Assembly: GCA_038502055.1 (NCBI GenBank)
Contig: JAXRKN010000044.1
Location: forward strand, 11,553,501-11,617,500
DNA: 64,000 bases
Source: Tanytarsus gracilentus
Taxonomy: Eukaryota > Arthropoda > Insecta > Diptera > Chironomidae
Direction: 5' to 3'
Under the pieces are notes generated by a model. It saw nothing but the letters and a program-made list of their open reading frames with translations. It did not search any database and was not told the origin of the DNA. The stretch's first letter is position 1; the number at the start of each line of letters is the position of its first letter. Of this stretch, positions 1 to 13,014 are shown in pieces. Position numbers and translations under genes: made by a program.

Positions 1-2227
1 AAAATAATAACTGAGCATTTTAATATGACTAAAATTTTAAAATACAAAGTGAGGATGTAAAAATTTATTTCTAATATAAATTACACACAGAAATCTTAAT
101 TTAACTCAAAAATTGACAAAAAATAAAATCACCTCTGAAATTCGAAATGAGCTGCCCCTCGTAAGTTGCACAAAAAAATTAACGTCACATCATTTTGAAA
201 CTTATCCCAATTTTCGATTGTGAAGATTTTTAAAAAGGTAAAATCTCTCTTTTATCCTTTATAAATTCGGCTAAAAGTACGTGAAACAGTTAGTTAAGGT
301 GACAGTAATGTGCACTAGAGTGAATTCTGCGAGTCAAAAGTGATTTAGGCGAGCAAAAAAATCGAACAAAAAATTTGCTCTTTCTACGGAATTTCATTAT
401 GGCATTTTTCATTCATGAAAAAAAAATTTCGACGATGGCAAATTAGAAATTGGCAAAGTTAATCATATTAATCATTGACTCCGTGTGTATTAGAGAAGTT
501 AAATTTTTAATTGAGTCGAGTTAAATTAGTTTTGAGGATTTTTAGACGAAATTTCTGGAATTTTTATCATTTTTTTCGCGAAATCTCGCCCTTCCTTTTT
601 TTGTACGTGAGTTTGAATGAGGAAAAGAAAAATTTATTGCTCAAATTTCAAGTAATTTGACTGCAAAATTTCAAAACAATTTCTTTAATAAATTAGCCAT
701 TTTTAATGTCTGCGAATAAAATTAAAAATTTTTTGTGTCTAGGTGTCATTAGCTGTTGAGGAAATAGAAAAAAAAGTAAATTTTTCTGTTCCGAGTTCTA
801 TTTATAAACCAAACTTTAAACAGCTTTAAACATCAGTGGGAAATTTACAGTTTTTCTTTCGCTTATCATTTTCCCCTTTTTTAAAAAAAATTGAGAATTT
901 AGAGCAGCGCGATTGAGAAGTGAAAACACAAATGTGTGCATCAAGTGATTAGAGAATCCTGAAAAAAAAGTTCAAAAAGTGATGATGACCTCATTAAACC
1001 TCTCTTGAAGTTGTGACCTCAAAAAGTTATATATCCAGATGTGCCATTTAAATTTAAGTGGAGCCAAATTGACATACACCCACAAGTTGCTCCTAGTCAT
1101 ATGCAATCATTAAAAAAATAATGCCTAACACAACTATAAAGCGCAACACTTCCAAAATCAAGTTTTTTTTCGCGTAAAACTCTTCATTGACTTATATATA
1201 TATGCTCAAGGTGCTGTGAGAGAGCAAGCAAAATAAAAGAGAACTCTTAAGAAATGACCTTACTTAATCATCATCATCATTCAATGATTGTTCTTCTTTT
1301 TCTATACATAATTCAATTCTTTTCTTTTCCTACCTCTTTCTTTAAATCTCTCGTTCGATGATGATCATCATTTATTAACCGTGACTCGCGATGTACAATG
1401 GAGAAATGAAAAAAAAAAGTTATACATTGAAGAAATCGTGAATCATCAATGATTCACAAATACAGAGAGAAATTAAATAGTGGAAAATCTTTTTTGGTAC
1501 AATGGCAACTGAAGAATATATAAGATACAAAATTTATTGTTTCACGACTTGCAAAATTCACTCAATTATTTTGGGTGTGTGAGAAAAATAAAAAAAATAC
1601 ACACAGCAATGCAACATTGTTAACTTGCACATTGAAATAAACTGTTGAAACTTCTGCGTAGTTGGTGATAACACTTCTTATCACTTTTCCTGTTTTATGG
1701 CCCTTTTATATTATAACACAAATTGATGTCGACAGTTTTTAATCTAAATATTGAATTATTCTTTTTTTGCAGCGGTGTGAATTGCTTCCAATCGCAGAGT
1801 ACTACAATTGAAAACATAAATTCATACTAAAAATCTAAAAGAGAGTAAATCTTGTGAAAAATTCAAATATCTTTTCTCGAGTGAATAGGTTCGTGCGTGA
1901 GTGACATCATTACGTCTTATCTATCTCCAAATATTAAAAAGTAATTTTCCATAAAGTGAATTAACTCTCCCTGAATTAAAATAAAAAAAACAGCAAAATC
2001 AAAGTTAGTTTGAAAATTTATCCGATAAAATTTCAAATTGTCAAAGAAGTGGTCTGTTTTGTAAGCAGCGCAGATACAAGCGAGGGAGTTTTCACAAGTG
2101 AAATTGTGTTTTTAATTGAACTACTACATTTAATTATCGTCAATTTCATTCGACGTAAACACAAAAGAGCTTTCAAGAGATTGCACGCAAGTGTTTTAGT
2201 GTGTCAACCCAACTAACTAACAACAAC
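1..2227. other. Non-coding 5' flank of Cnot4
   Basis: AT-rich sequence with no convincing coding exon. A pyrimidine tract followed by AG at 1771-1772 is a possible acceptor of a 5' UTR intron, so roughly 1773-2227 may be 5' UTR of the downstream Cnot4 gene. A short open frame at 2010-2216 overlaps the start region in another frame and has no recognisable content. Nothing else seen. Confidence 0.5.
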
Positions 2228-5200
2228 ATGAATTGTATGAACAATAGCGGAGATGAGTTGCCTGAGTGTCCTTTGTGCATGGAACCGCTCGAAGTAGACG
2301 ATTTGAGCTTTTATCCATGTACTTGTGGCTATCAAATTTGCCGGTTCTGTTGGCATCGCATTCGAACGGATGAGAATGAGCTGTGTCCCGCATGCAGAAA
2401 AGCTTATCCTGAGAATCCGGCTGACTTTAAGCCTCTAACTCAAGAGCAGGTGAACTAATAATTGTATAAACAATAACATGTGACATTTTCATAACCGTTG
2501 CTCCTCCATATGTATTTTTAGATTTCTGCTTTGAAGGCTGAGAAGCGTCAACGTGATCAGCAGCGAAAGCAGAAGATCACGGAGAACCGAAAGCATTTAG
2601 CGAACGTCCGTGTCGTCCAGAAGAATCTTGTCTTTGTCGTTGGGCTTCCGCCTAGACTCGCCGACGCCGAGATTCTCAAGAAGCACGAATACTTTGGCAA
2701 GTACGGAAAGATTCATAAGGTCGTCATTAATCCGAGCACCACGTATGCAGGCGTTCAGGGTCCCTCGGCGTCTGCCTATGTAACCTACGTTCATAATAAT
2801 GACGCCCTTCGCGCCATCCAGAGCGTAAATAACATCACGATCGATGGCCGGTCGATTAAGACGAGTTTAGGAACCACAAAGTATTGTTCTCACTTCATGA
2901 AAAATCAAGTTTGTCCCAAGCCAGACTGTATGTATCTCCATGAGCTTGGCGATCCGGAGGCTAGCTTTACGAAAGAGGAAATGCATCAAGGAAAGCACCA
3001 GGAGTACGAGAAACGACTTCACGATGCGCTAATTGCTCAAATGCAACAGCAAGCATCGCAACCCTCATTGACGGCACCGGCTACGACACCACCGGTCGGC
3101 AATGACGATGAATCGACAAGTTCTGAGGATGTTGCTATGAACGGAACGACAAAAACGAATAGCGTGGAAACGACAATGAAAGATCAAACGGCAAGTGGAG
3201 GCAATAGTAATAATAATAATGGTCAAATACAGAAGGAAGCATGGCCCAGTCTTTCGACATCACCAGTGACTATAAAGGAAAGTAAATTGAGCACGAAAGG
3301 AAATTATAAGGATAAAAATGAGGTGAATCGCAAGCATGAGAGGGTGAAAGGTGAAAAGGTGAAAGGCACGAAAGGTCAAAAGAGCTTGTCATCGTCGTCA
3401 TCTTCGAATGGTAATCGTGAAAAGGGCAAAGTAAATCACAACCTTCTGTCGAACGTCAATAGTAGTAATAATAATTTGGATGATGAAACAGATAGCGATG
3501 ACACGCCGTCTATTAGCAGCAGCAGTACAACCGATAGCGGAACCGTTAGCGAAAGTGATAGTGGCAAGAACTCGCCACCAAGTTCATTCCCCGATCACAT
3601 TGTCCATGGACATCACCATACTACTACTACTACTATTAATAATATTAATTCGACACCAGAGTTGTCCTCCTCGAAACTTCAAAGTGAACAGCAGCAACAG
3701 CAGAAAATTATATTATCATCATCGTCAAATTGTATTATCGATACAAACGACATGTCATCTCTTTACACATCCAGTAGCAGTAACGATAAGATTCTCAAAG
3801 ATAGCGGAAATTTGGCGGACACGTCAGGTAGATATATACATTTATTGCGATAAGAATATTTTGCACACGTCAAATTGATTACAAACAAATAACTTTATTC
3901 ACATTATTTATAGCGCACTTATCGAAATTAAACCTTTTCGATGACAACTCAAGTTTCTTCTCAAGAAGTTCATTCAACTCATTCTCAAACAAACAACAAT
4001 TACAACAACAACAACTCGACGGTAGCTCCTCCGATCATTCTCAGGCCATGAGCAATGCACAACTTCCCGATCTACTAAATGGAACGCTAAATAATAACAA
4101 CAGTAATAGCATGGGACTCGATGCGAAACAATTGCTCAAGAATTTGGGTAGCTTTGGAAATGAGCCGCATGACGACTGGGAGAGTGCATTCAAATATCTA
4201 ATGAGCAAGAGTAGTTTTAACAACAATAAGCATTACGAGGATCAACAGCAGGAAGAGTTTTTGCGTTTCCAGGAAATGAGAAAGCATTCAAACATGTCTG
4301 GCTTGAATCAATTTAACAACATGTTTAATAGTGAGTTCCATCGATTATTTTAAAGAAAATTGGAGCAACTCAAAAAAAATAATGATTTCAAAACAGTATT
4401 TTTTATTATCAGCGAAAAAAATATATTTTAAAGCCCACTTGAAAAAAATATGAGTTGCGAATTATACATTTTGCGTCTTAATTTAATTATATATTTTTAA
4501 AAATTCTTCAGATGATAACAGTGTCGATAGCATGTTTACACAAAACGAAATCAATCGAATGATGTTCAATAATCAACAGCAGCAGTTCCCTCAGCGTATG
4601 AGTCACAATGATATGGGTCAACATGTCCATCCAAACATGTCTAAATTCTTTGATTTTCATAAGCAGCGAATTATGATGAACTCTAATCCGATGACAGATC
4701 AACACAATATGGCTAATTTAGTAGATCATCGTATGAATCCGAATTTCGTGGAATCAAATGGTAACTTAAGCAAAGCAAAGTGGAGCTTTTTATTAAATTC
4801 GTTTACTTTTTAAAGGTATTTCGCATTTGCAAAAGCAGAGATTGATGAATAAATTTGAAGGAAATATGCCATTTAATTCGAGCGCTAACCAAAACCGTAT
4901 GCATAACAGTAATTCATCACAATTTTCAGTGGAAGATGATTTAGGTAAGAACTTCTTTTTCAAAAATTAATTCAATTTAAAATTTAAACAATCTTTTCCT
5001 TCAATAGGTTTTGATCCGATTAAAGAAAGCCATAAAGGACTATCTGAGTTAATCAATGATGAGGTTCTGCAAGCACAACAAGCTCAACAGATGAACAGTA
5101 GCGGTAGTAATGCGCAAAGATCACGGATGGCACCTCCTCCTGGCTTTGGCGGTAATTTTGGTGCCGCTTCACCACGTACACAAAGTAAACTCTCTCTAAA

Positions 5201-5998
5201 GTGCTTAATTACATTTAAAATTCACACACAAAAATTTCTCTTTAGCTGGAAGTAAATTTCCATTTGTCACAAATTCACAGCAACAACCGCCACAACCAAA
5301 CAATTGGCCAATGCATATGAACTTTCAAAATAGCACCGATAGTTTTGCGGCACATCAGCAACAACAACCGAGTGGACAACACAAGACAGGAGGTAATATT
5401 TAAAAAACGTTAAATTTAACTTTAATAATTAAAAATTCCATTTAGGTTTTGGCAATAGCTTTTCGGACTGGACATCATTAGATCCAGCGATTGTTTCATT
5501 TCGACAGTTTTCTCAATTTAATCCTCAACAACAACAACAACAACAGCAGCAGCAGCAACAAGCTCAGCAAACTCAAAATGACATGTTTATGTCTCAAATG
5601 ACACAGCAAGGTAAGTTCGAGCTATTTCTTAATAATTTTGCATTGATCTCAATTTGATATTAATACACACACAGGTTTCGGTCATCATGGAATGAATATG
5701 AATCAAACATCTTCGGCACAGGTAAGTTTAGTATTTTGAAATGTGTATGCAAATTTAATAAATTTATTTTTGCACGTTTATTAAATTTGAAATGTTGAGT
5801 AACGTAAATTTCAAAATTTTCTCTCTCTCTCTCTCTCTGTAGGTCTTTTCAAATTCAAATTTAATGAATAATTATCACATGAATAATTTGGCGAATGGCT
5901 TTCCAAACAACTATGACGCTAAGTTTTCATCAATTCCACCACCTGGATTTCAGCAGTCAAACGGCAACAATAGCAAAAAAACTGAATGCATTAATTAA
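2228..5998 (+). CDS. Cnot4: CCR4-NOT transcription complex subunit 4 (E3 ubiquitin ligase Cnot4)
   Basis: Ten coding exons: 2228-2449, 2522-3827, 3914-4330, 4512-4760, 4816-4944, 5008-5184, 5246-5392, 5446-5610, 5675-5721, 5843-5998. They join in frame to 1004 aa. The N-terminus is a C4C4 RING with Cys at residues 14, 17, 31, 33, 38, 41, 53 and 56. It is followed by a basic helix, an RRM (about 109-190, with NLVFVVGLPP) and a CCCH zinc finger ending in PDCMYLHELGD. This order and these motifs are diagnostic of CNOT4, which ubiquitinates targets of the CCR4-NOT mRNA-decay complex. The C-terminal 800 residues are low-complexity, rich in Ser, Asn and Gln, with a poly-Gln run in exon 8 and a DWTSLDPAIVSF motif. 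ATG 2228 is chosen because it directly precedes the RING; the frame upstream has no other ATG. Stopping in intron 2 would give a shorter readthrough isoform ending near 3853. Confidence 0.93.
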
Positions 5999-8155
5999 AT
6001 GAAGATTAATGCAAGCTCTCAACACACACACATAAATACACACACGGCATATTTGAATGAAGAAAAAATTAATCACACACAGCATATAATTACGTTAAAT
6101 TTCTACGTTCTATCTAGATAATTTTTCCTCTCCTCAATTCACACGAAATTTACAAACGAATACATTTTTTGCATGAAATTTATTCAAAATATAAACTGAA
6201 ATGGAAGCGAAAATTTACTAATTAATAAAAAAAATATTCTCCACCACATATTTATCATCAGACCGTTTGATGCCTAATTAAAGTGGGATTAATTATTTTT
6301 CAACATATATACTGATTTTCACCAAATTCTTTCGCTTTAATTGAAAATAAATTTAAATAAAAATATGGATTATAAAACATGCAGAGAAAGAGGATTAAAA
6401 AAATTACTTATATTATCATGAGATATATGAAAAAAAATGATGTAAAACTTTGTGCAACTTCAAGGATATTTCTTTATAAACTATTTTGGCTTTACAAAAA
6501 TTAAAAAATGTATAATTAAAAAAAATTATAAAATTATTGAAAACTTCAGAGCATAAAAAACATAACGAAGATATCTTAATTGCTGAAAAATGATGATGAA
6601 AAGACACAAATACACGAAAACGAAGTAATGATGACTACTTAAAACTTGAGTGCTGCTCTCAATCATCTGACGATGATCGCTTTTTGAGATAATGCGAAAT
6701 TTGTAATTTCTAGAAGAAGAAAAAGAGTTTTTGCTGAGCAGTTGATTGGCTTCGATTGAGATTGAGATCACAGTCAAAGTATGTATCGTAATGCTATTGA
6801 AAAAAATCTGGCTACCTATTTACTATACACACATGATGAAGAAGATAATACACAAACACAACAGACAAAAATTTTGTCTTTAAAAAAATGGATATAAACC
6901 ACATGAGATGATGACTATGTAATTGATGATGAGATATAATTAATAAACAATTGAAGCAACTTATAATGAAATCGCCTTTTTTTTAATTTAATTTTTCAGG
7001 ATACATAAATATCAGCCTCAATGATTCGTAAACATTTTTATTTATCTCACAAGCTGTTTTAAAATATATCTTGCCATCATCCTTGACGATCTTCTCTCAA
7101 GTGTATACGATGACAGTTCAAAAAAGTACAAAACAACAAGATATTGTCAGTAACGTAGGATTAAAGTAATTATTATTCCATCGATGGTCTCTCTGCAATA
7201 GTATTCGAAGAAACAAGATATACAGCGAGATAGATGAGAAATCGTGCGAGATAGCGTGAAATGAAAATAAATAAAAACTCTTCGTGATTTATGCATTAAT
7301 CTTAATTTTATTACACTTTTCTCTTTTTTTTTATAAAATTGAAAGGATGGTTTAGAAAAAAAAGTAAAAATAAAATAAAAAAATTTGAAGATTCTTTCAC
7401 AAACAGATTTTTTTTCTCAAAAAGTATCTTCGAAACGTCATGTCACAGGAATGAATTGATGTTTTGTAAAGAATCTTATATAAATGGGGGATTTCTAGTG
7501 GTCTTCTTCTTCTCAGTAGTTCGCGCAACCATTTGTAAATTGCATAAAGTCCTCCTACGCAAGTGTGACGCTCTTTTACAATTTTATGTTACGCAATTTA
7601 CAGATGTACATTACAGAAAATAACAGCATGCTGCTGCACATTATTTATGCAGAATTTATTACAAAAAACATTTTCCTTAATTATTTTTCTCTTAATTTTT
7701 TTCTGTCTCCTGATTTTTTTTATGCTTCTTAGAAATTCGAGAGTCTTTTCAGAGCTAAAAAAATTTACACAATTAAAATTCCATTTTTTTTAAATATAAT
7801 CATACAGAGACACGAAAAAATAATTTTTTTAATGATATTATTGATAATTGTTTCTTTTCTTGTTGTCCTTAAAAATTATTAAAGCTCCGAGATGAGTGGG
7901 AATTTCTAACCTCTTTTTAGTTTACATTTTTTAGCGTAACCCACACTAGTGTGGTAACGCTTATATGCTCGTGATTCCGTCTGTCGTCTGTCTGTTCCAG
8001 TGAGATCTCGGCCCCTGGACCAGCTAGCGCCTTCGGTTTGTGTTTGGGTATTTGCCATTTTGATTTTTGGTGGTGGGCGTATCCTTTCAACAACCGGGGG
8101 GGGAGATGTGTGTGAAAAGAAAATAAGAAGAGAAATAAGTGAAAAAGGAAAGAAG

Positions 8156-8375
8156 ATGGAAAATAAGATGAAAATGGAAAATGGAAAATGAACATGATGG
8201 AAAATGAAGAGAAAATGAATGATGGAAAATGATATGGAAAATGGAAATGATGGAAAATGGAATGATGAAAATGGAAATGATGGAAAATGGAAAGATGAAA
8301 ATGAAATAATGGAAAATGGAACATAATGGAAAATGGAAATAATGGAAAATGGAAATGATGGAAAATGGAACATAA
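8156..8375. repeat. Purine-rich tandem repeat (GGAAAATG / GGAAATGATG type)
   Basis: Imperfect tandem copies of ATGGAAAATGGAAATGATGG-like units on the plus strand, almost purely A, G and T. The repeat generates spurious Phe/Ser/His-rich open frames on the minus strand. It lies inside the candidate mobile element. Confidence 0.8.
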
Positions 8376-8479
8376 TGAAAATACTTCTCTAAGCCTTCCC
8401 CAATTTTTCATATATAAGGCAAAAATTTTCTCTCTCAAGCTCATTTATATATCAACCCGGAAGAGTCAACTCGTAGGTA

Positions 8480-8562
8480 GGCTTCCCCTTAGGCTTCCCC
8501 AAGGCTTCACCTAAAAGGCTTCCCCAGAGGCTTCCCCAAGGCTTCTCCTAAAAGGCTTCCCC
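8480..8562. repeat. GGCTTCCCC repeat cluster
   Basis: Seven copies of GGCTTCCCC or one-base variants (GGCTTCACC, GGCTTCTCC) within 83 bases. A higher-order unit of two copies plus TAAAA occurs twice. Lies inside the candidate mobile element. Confidence 0.8.
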
Positions 8563-10721
8563 AAAATGACTTTCAATACCGATCTGTTACAGTGGGTTAC
8601 GCGGCAACACCCACGTGTGGGTTTTGAAACATTCTTTTGAATTTAAAACAATAAATTTTTTCTTAACGCTTCGCAAGTAGATTTTGCTATACTTTTATCT
8701 CTTAGGTTGGATATATGAGTTTGAAACTTTTACGAGAGAAAGTGTGAAATTATTTTTTAAATAAAATGTTTTTTTAAAATCCAAATTTTTTCTAAAAAAA
8801 TTGGTGAAAAATTCTGGATTTTAATAACTATATAGGAAAAAAGTGAAATCTCGAGTTTTTTTGATCTCATTAATTAAGTTAAACCCACAAGATTTATAAA
8901 AATTTCATCACAAATTAATTTTAAAAGTCGGTGACATATTTTTTTTTGTAAGAATTTAGAAAGCGAAAGATTTTCTCTAAGAGTAGAAATTTGTCCATTA
9001 AGTCTTCGAGAAAATTATCAATTTATTCTTCCGCTCTCATTAATTCTTAATTGCAAATAACCCCAACTTTTTGAATTTCTGCAAAGATTTTCAACAACTT
9101 TTTTAAAATCTCATTCGTCTATATATCTAAATTTTAATCAACATCACACTCTCAATCCCTTAAAATTATTCAACTCGGATGTCATTTTTAATACACTTTT
9201 ATAATTCATCAATTACTATATTTTTTTCATCATTTTTGGATCGATCTTGTTGTGTAATTCTTATTTCTTTCATTTGTTTTTTTGTTTATATAAAGCTTAA
9301 AATATTGAGAAGAGAAAAAACATTAAATTATCAGTTCTTAGTATATCAATGTTTATAAAAAGTCTTACAGTTTTTTGTACGAATGATTTATCACGATTGT
9401 TTTATAGCTCATCTACCTACAATTTTACCTCTTCTTCATCCATTTTGGGATTTAGACATTGTTTAAGAGAATTGTGCATTTAAAATGTGCATCGGCACTT
9501 TTCTGTTCTCTCTTTTAAAAGACTCTTTCAGATCTCCCATATGTTTTACTGCACTATGCCTATTGTTGTTCTTTAGAAAATGCACTTTATTCACTAAGAA
9601 GAAGAAGTGCAACATAGAGGGGAATCAAAGAATGTTGTAAAAGAGAATCTGCCAACTGCTACACAGGTAGAGAACCATTATATATATTTGGCATAATCCT
9701 CATTGACACGATGCACATTTTAAATAAAAGTTCTCTACATAGCTCTGTTTTTTTCCATCTCTCTCTCTCGCAAATACAATATGTCGAGCTCTGACGTCGT
9801 CGTTTGTGTTTACTAGTAATACGTATTAAAAATGTGTGTTTCTTTAATTCTATAGTAAAAAAACAGCACATTTATGAGGTCTGCGTCACGTTTTCATCAT
9901 CTTATAGTTTCAATATCGCTCGAATATATTTATTTTTTGTTTGCTATTTTATAAGCAAATACACATTTGAATGTTATGAGCGCTGCAAGATTAAACTTGC
10001 GGCAATTGAACTCGATTTGTTTGAAAAAACAGTTAGAAACTTTCTTAAATACATAAAAATTTATATCTGAAAATTTCAATTCGACCCTGTAACGTGTATC
10101 GTGTATGCGATTTTTCAATTATGAGCGAGAGAGACCCGATACTCGAGAGCTTTTTGCGTATCTTCTTTTTTTAAACGTCGAGGAGAAGAAAAAAATTGTG
10201 ATTGTTTTGTAAAAGAAAGAACTTAAAATTATTTTTCTGCGTTTTTTAAAAATGGCATTTTAAGAATTTTACAACAACAATTGGAAAAGAAAATTTCTGA
10301 TGTTAATTAAGCTTCTCTCTCCTTCCACATATATAATTGCTGAATTCTTAAAGTATTTAAATGCAGCAGCAGCTGCATATTTTTTTGCGTTATTTGTCGT
10401 AATAAATAAAATCTGTGTGTTTCAATGTTTATAAAAAAATCTCTTATCACTATATTCTAGGTAGCCGTTATTCTCATGTGTTTTTTTAAAAAGAATCTTT
10501 TATAATTTTTTTTGTGAATTTTTTTCTCGATATTTTGTGTGATTTTAATCCTTCCTTGTCCTTTACGGATCGCGTCTTGTCGTCATCGTCGTCATATGTG
10601 TGTTTGTGTTTTTTTTTGTCTTGATGATCATGATGGTTGTATTTTTTTTATAGATGTGTTCGCCTGTATGTTGTTGTGTTCTTCTTTTGTAAGGGTCGTC
10701 CGTAATGATGGTTATCAACTT

Positions 10722-11977
10722 TTAGAATGCTTTATTTTGGTAGTAATATTGATTGTTTGATGGCGATTGATTGTAGTAGAATGATTGATAGTACTTAGGT
10801 GGACTATTGTTTGTTGTCTGGCGATGATTTTGTCTCGAATAACGCTTTGGTTTTGTTATAATTGAGTTTTGGGACTTTTCGTACAAGTCTAGAACTAACT
10901 TATTGATTTCAGGTGAAATCTCGCAGCGATCCTCACAGCTCTCGTTTGAGTCCAACGAGTTCGAAGGGCTGGAGCGATTGGAGTCGTAGAGGGTTGAGAT
11001 ACTTCCATTCTCGCCGATACGATAGGACACAACTTGAGGATCAATCCATAGGGTGATCTCCTGAGGCAACAAATCACGAATGATACTGTGACTTATTTGG
11101 CTGTCTCTGGCTGCCTTCACAATGCAGGGATCATGAATTTCAGCGTTGATTCTGATGCAGCGAAAGCCACTTCCTATAGTACATATTTAATTTTTTTTAT
11201 GTAATTCGAATGGAGAAAGAAAAAAAGAAAGAGAAGAGTGAGAAAAGGTGAATTTACAGGCCTCCATTTTATGATATTTTTTTTTCTCTTTTGAAATCTT
11301 TTCATCACATATATGCGAGTGTATGATTTTTATACGTCTTTATACTAGTTCAAAATTATCAAGCTCAATGATTTATATTTAATTATTTTCGAGATAAATT
11401 ATGAAGCACCGAGAAAAAAGGGATTACCCAGTAATTGTCACGTATTTAAGATGTTTTTAATTAAACTTTCCAACAGATGGTCTCGACTCAATGAAAATAT
11501 TGTGACGCCTTAAAACTTTTTTTTCCTTGGCAGGTACACAAATAAGATCATAAAAATTCTTGTCTCAACATGCAAAAAAAAAATAATGACTGAAATTTCA
11601 TTTTATGGTTTAAGTAAAATTAAAAATAGCTAAAAGTCGTAGAAATGTCTACAAAGGATATTTCAATCCCACACAAAATGAATTTGCGTTATGTATGCAC
11701 AGCCATCATCATCATAACACAAACACTCGAATGAAGAAAAAAATCGCCATTTTTGAAAAAATAAATGTTAATTTTCGTCATTAAATTTGATTCGCTTCAG
11801 CTTTTACGTACCTTTGCGGGGATTCTCAATGTACCAGTGATTATTGAACTTCTCATGAAGAACTGTTACTAGTTGACTTTTGAACGAATGAAGTTGACTT
11901 TCCGTTACAGACTCTTTTTGACGCACTCTCAGCAAGTTCATTAAAAAATCAGCTGCAGAATTAATTTCCACTTTCAT
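10722..11977 (-). CDS. BTG/Tob family antiproliferative protein, BTG1/2-like
   Basis: Two coding exons on the minus strand, 11977-11812 and 11173-10722, join at a Gly codon (phase 1) to 205 aa. The N-terminal ~115 residues are a complete BTG/APRO domain: a helical start (MKVEINSAADFL), box A (NNHWYIENPRKGSGFRCIRI) and box B (LLPQEITLWIDPQVVSYRIG). These boxes are closer to vertebrate BTG1/BTG2 than to Tob. Family members bind the CAF1/CNOT7 deadenylase of CCR4-NOT and repress proliferation. The tail is low complexity (Ser, Asn, Tyr, Gln) with no recognised motif. ATG 11977 fits the family start; an open frame extends upstream without similarity. The gene lies between Cnot4 and Rsf1; that another CCR4-NOT-linked gene is nearby is probably coincidence. 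Confidence 0.9.
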
Positions 11978-13014
11978 GATGACGCTGAATGTATGCTCTC
12001 TCTCTGTTACTTGTGTAGTTATGTTGAACGAATAAAAAAACTTTTCTTCTCTTTTTTTACTCAAATACAAAATATATTCACTGAACTCTCCGTATGTATT
12101 TTTACTTTTTTGTACTTTCTATTTTTCTTCACCTTCCAAAAAAAAGCCTTAACCGAAAAAATTATTATTTTAACTCTTTCTGGATGCACTCGTTTAAATA
12201 TACAATTTATCGATAAGGTATCGTCGTCGATTGTATCACAAATGGAATATTTTAATAATTATTTAAAGCAAGAGAATTGGAGAGGAAAAATGATCACAAA
12301 TAAGTAGCGAGAGACGATTTTGCAATAAACTCGTTCCAATTATTTTTTTTCTAAGATTTTTTTTGATTGAACTTTTGCACACTTTAATGCTAACGAGCTG
12401 ACTTTACTTCACTTTAGATGAGTGGTGGGAGCAACTTTAATCAATATTTTTCTACTTAATAGTCCTTAAATCGAAAAATTACTAAGGAAAGTTGCAATTT
12501 AAGCACTAGACAAAGAAATGATGTTCTTCTGAGTTTTTGAAAATGGCTGACTGTGCTAAAATCGAGGGGTTTGCTTTTAGTCGATGATGTCCGTTCACTT
12601 TTTGTTTAATAATTTTTAATTAGCTATTTAACTAATTCAAACGATGCGTCTCGATTGACTTCTAAGCGATAACTAATCAAAATATTGCTAATAATTCTAA
12701 ACATCAAGTTTTTTGCATCTTCTCATTCTTCAGTCCGTTCCAATTTGAATCTTGCTAAATACGTTACAAATTTTTTTTCAAACATCTCTTACGCGATTTA
12801 TATATAAAATTAGCGAAATGAGTCATTTTTTTAATCCCGAGCACATGAGGAAATGTTTAATGACGACGACGATGATGACAAAAAAATAAATAAAGATTAG
12901 ACGCGCTCTTTTATAAATTACTATTTTTTTTATTATTAAATATGCGATTCTTCACCAATGAATTTACATAATTTTTTTTAGATAATATTTTTTTTTCAGT
13001 TATACATGATTGAC
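11978..13014. other. Spacer between BTG 5' end and Rsf1 3' end
   Basis: About 1 kb of AT-rich DNA. On the minus strand it contains the 3' UTR of the Rsf1-like gene and the promoter/5' UTR of the BTG gene. No coding exon or RNA gene recognised. Confidence 0.5.

Larger units (their letters stand above)
7934..8624. mobile_element. Possible non-autonomous DNA element with inverted termini
   Basis: GCGTAACCCAC at 7934-7944 is matched by its reverse complement at 8592-8602. Each end also has a sub-terminal near-palindrome: CCACACTAGTGTGG at 7941-7954 and CCCACGTGTGGG at about 8610-8621. The interior starts with a stretch (about 7960-8100) clearly more GC-rich than the surroundings and then consists of two internal tandem repeats. 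No transposase frame is present and I could not identify a clean target-site duplication, so class and exact borders are uncertain. Confidence 0.4.
5999..10721. other. Intergenic region between Cnot4 and the BTG gene
   Basis: About 4.7 kb without a supportable gene. The first few hundred bases are probably Cnot4 3' UTR and the last part 3' UTR of the BTG gene on the minus strand. It holds a possible transposon remnant (7934-8624), a purine-rich tandem repeat and a GGCTTCCCC repeat, listed separately. The remaining short open frames are AT-rich and show no codon structure. Confidence 0.6.

Noticed and set aside
2010..2216. 68-codon frame directly upstream of Cnot4
   Set aside because: Lies in the probable 5' UTR, in a different frame from Cnot4, with no recognisable protein content.
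5821..5842. (CT)n run as a microsatellite of interest
   Set aside because: It is the polypyrimidine tract directly before the last Cnot4 exon; ordinary splice context.
7339..7623. 94-codon frame in the Cnot4-BTG gap
   Set aside because: AT-rich, Phe/Lys-biased composition typical of chance frames here; no domain, splice or promoter support.
7906..8444. Overlapping Phe/Ser/His-rich frames on both strands
   Set aside because: They are translations of the GGAAAATG tandem repeat and its flanks. No start context or similarity.
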